In this document: in pieces, positions 63,250 through 64,000 of the stretch | Layout of the letters: each line of letters begins with the position of its first letter | How positions within the stretch are numbered: the first letter of the stretch is position 1 | Source of the DNA: Paraflavitalea devenefica | GTDB taxonomy: Bacteria; Bacteroidota; Bacteroidia; Chitinophagales; Chitinophagaceae | DNA: 64,000 bases | Assembly (NCBI RefSeq): GCF_011759375.1 | Contig: NZ_JAARML010000003.1 | Coordinates: 372,001-436,000, forward strand | Direction of reading: 5' to 3' | Notes under the pieces: generated by a model | The model's input: only the letters and a program-made list of their open reading frames with translations | Databases searched by the model: none | Told to the model about the DNA's origin: nothing | Position numbers and translations under genes: made by a program

Positions 63250-64000
63250 ATGGAAGGCATCTTTACTATATCACTCGATTTTGAACTCCACTGGGGCGTC
63301 TTTGATAAAAAGGACCGGCAGAAAAGAGCAGCCTGTTACCGGAATACCCTGCAGTTAATACCCCGTATGCTGGAGCAGTTTGCTGCCGCCAACGTACATG
63401 TAACCTGGGCTACGGTAGGAAGTTTATTTGCAAAAGACCAGCAGGAGTGGGAATTGTTGAAGCCGGCCATTGAGCCCGGCTACAGCCTGGAGCAATATTC
63501 AGCTTACCGGTGGGTAGCGCAGCATGGACTTTCTCCGCAATACCACTGGGCGCATTTTGCCCCGCAAACCATTAAAGAAATCCTCCGTTATCCCGGACAG
63601 GAACTGGGTTCACATACCTTCAGTCATTTCTATTGCCTGGAACAACAGCACGAGCCAATGGCTTTTGAAGCTGATTGCCGGGCAGCACAAAGGGCGGCTG
63701 CCTTGTTCAATACAAAACTTACCTCCCTGGTATTCCCCAGGAATCAATTCAACCCGGCTTATCTCAAAACATGCTTCGAACAAGGCATTACTACTATACG
63801 TACCAATCCGGTTCACTGGTTCTGGAGCCCCGTGAGCAACAGGGGGGCGGGCATTCTCCGTAAAATAATGCGCACAGCAGATGCGTATATACAGGTAGGT
63901 GGTACCAGGACCTCTTACCCGTTGAGCAGTGTCCAGGTAATACCAGGTGAGCCATTACGTTTACCTGCCAGCCGCTTTCTGCGCCCCTGGCGATCTGAAT
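63250..64000 (+). CDS. Polysaccharide deacetylase family protein (cut by window end)
   Basis: An ATG at 63250 opens a frame that has no stop before the window end (250 codons seen). The NodB-type motif 1 is FTISLDFELHWG with the catalytic Asp, and motif 2 is ELGSHTFSHFY with metal-binding histidines. VFPRNQFN fits motif 3. Members of this family remove N- or O-acetyl groups from polysaccharide. It is 31 bp after the polymerase-like gene, in the same direction. The C-terminus is unknown. Confidence 0.85.
   Translation, partial: MEGIFTISLDFELHWGVFDKKDRQKRAACYRNTLQLIPRMLEQFAAANVHVTWATVGSLFAKDQQEWELLKPAIEPGYSLEQYSAYRWVAQHGLSPQYHWAHFAPQTIKEILRYPGQELGSHTFSHFYCLEQQHEPMAFEADCRAAQRAAALFNTKLTSLVFPRNQFNPAYLKTCFEQGITTIRTNPVHWFWSPVSNRGAGILRKIMRTADAYIQVGGTRTSYPLSSVQVIPGEPLRLPASRFLRPWRSE

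Overview
The window looks like a chromosomal segment of a Bacteroidota bacterium, most likely of the Chitinophagaceae (Chitinophaga/Niastella-like). Two SusC/SusD pairs, a FecI-type sigma factor with FecR, an OmpA/PD40 protein, GH97 and GH2 enzymes, a UpxY-type antiterminator and moderate GC support this. So do intergenic repeats built from 7-base units. The assignment rests on family content and not on any rRNA marker. I saw no tRNA, rRNA, CRISPR array or transposase.

Region 1 (1-2400): the 5' part of a minus-strand LytS-type sensor kinase, an OmpA/PD40 surface protein, and a cluster of four short-loop hairpins.

Region 2 (2402-28048): a polysaccharide utilization locus. A divergent LacI regulator faces SusC, SusD, a DUF5017-like lipoprotein, a sodium/solute symporter fused to a large enzyme-like domain, a second secreted protein with the same domain and an SGNH hydrolase. 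A second unit follows: GH97, a third copy of the large domain, GH2 and a FAD oxidoreductase. A doubled operator (two GGGAA-NN-TTCCC sites 19 bp apart) lies about 70 bp before the first gene of each unit. The likely reading is one regulon: import of an oligosaccharide by SusCD, trimming in the periplasm by GH97, GH2, the SGNH enzyme and the three large-domain proteins, and sugar entry by the symporter.

Region 3 (28091-36580): a conserved small hypothetical gene, then a cell-surface signalling uptake locus. It holds an ECF sigma factor, a divergent FecR, a SusC with an N-terminal STN signalling domain, a SusD-like_2 lipoprotein and a secreted propeller-like protein.

Region 4 (36586-40671): a GlxA-type AraC regulator divergent from a 14-helix MFS exporter, then a helical regulator-like protein.

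Region 5 (41053-64000, running off the window): one co-directional surface-polysaccharide cluster. It opens with a UpxY/NusG-like antiterminator preceded by a leader hairpin. It then encodes UDP-GalNAcA-type precursor synthesis (dehydrogenase plus epimerase), Wza and Wzc homologues, an ABC exporter that may act as flippase, and a DegT aminotransferase. Two related four-gene modules follow: WbqC / PLP-fold or PhyH / GNAT / GT2. The rest is further GT2 and GT4 transferases, an FkbM methyltransferase, a polymerase-like membrane protein and a cut-off polysaccharide deacetylase. No initiating sugar-phosphate transferase and no Wzx flippase were seen in the window.
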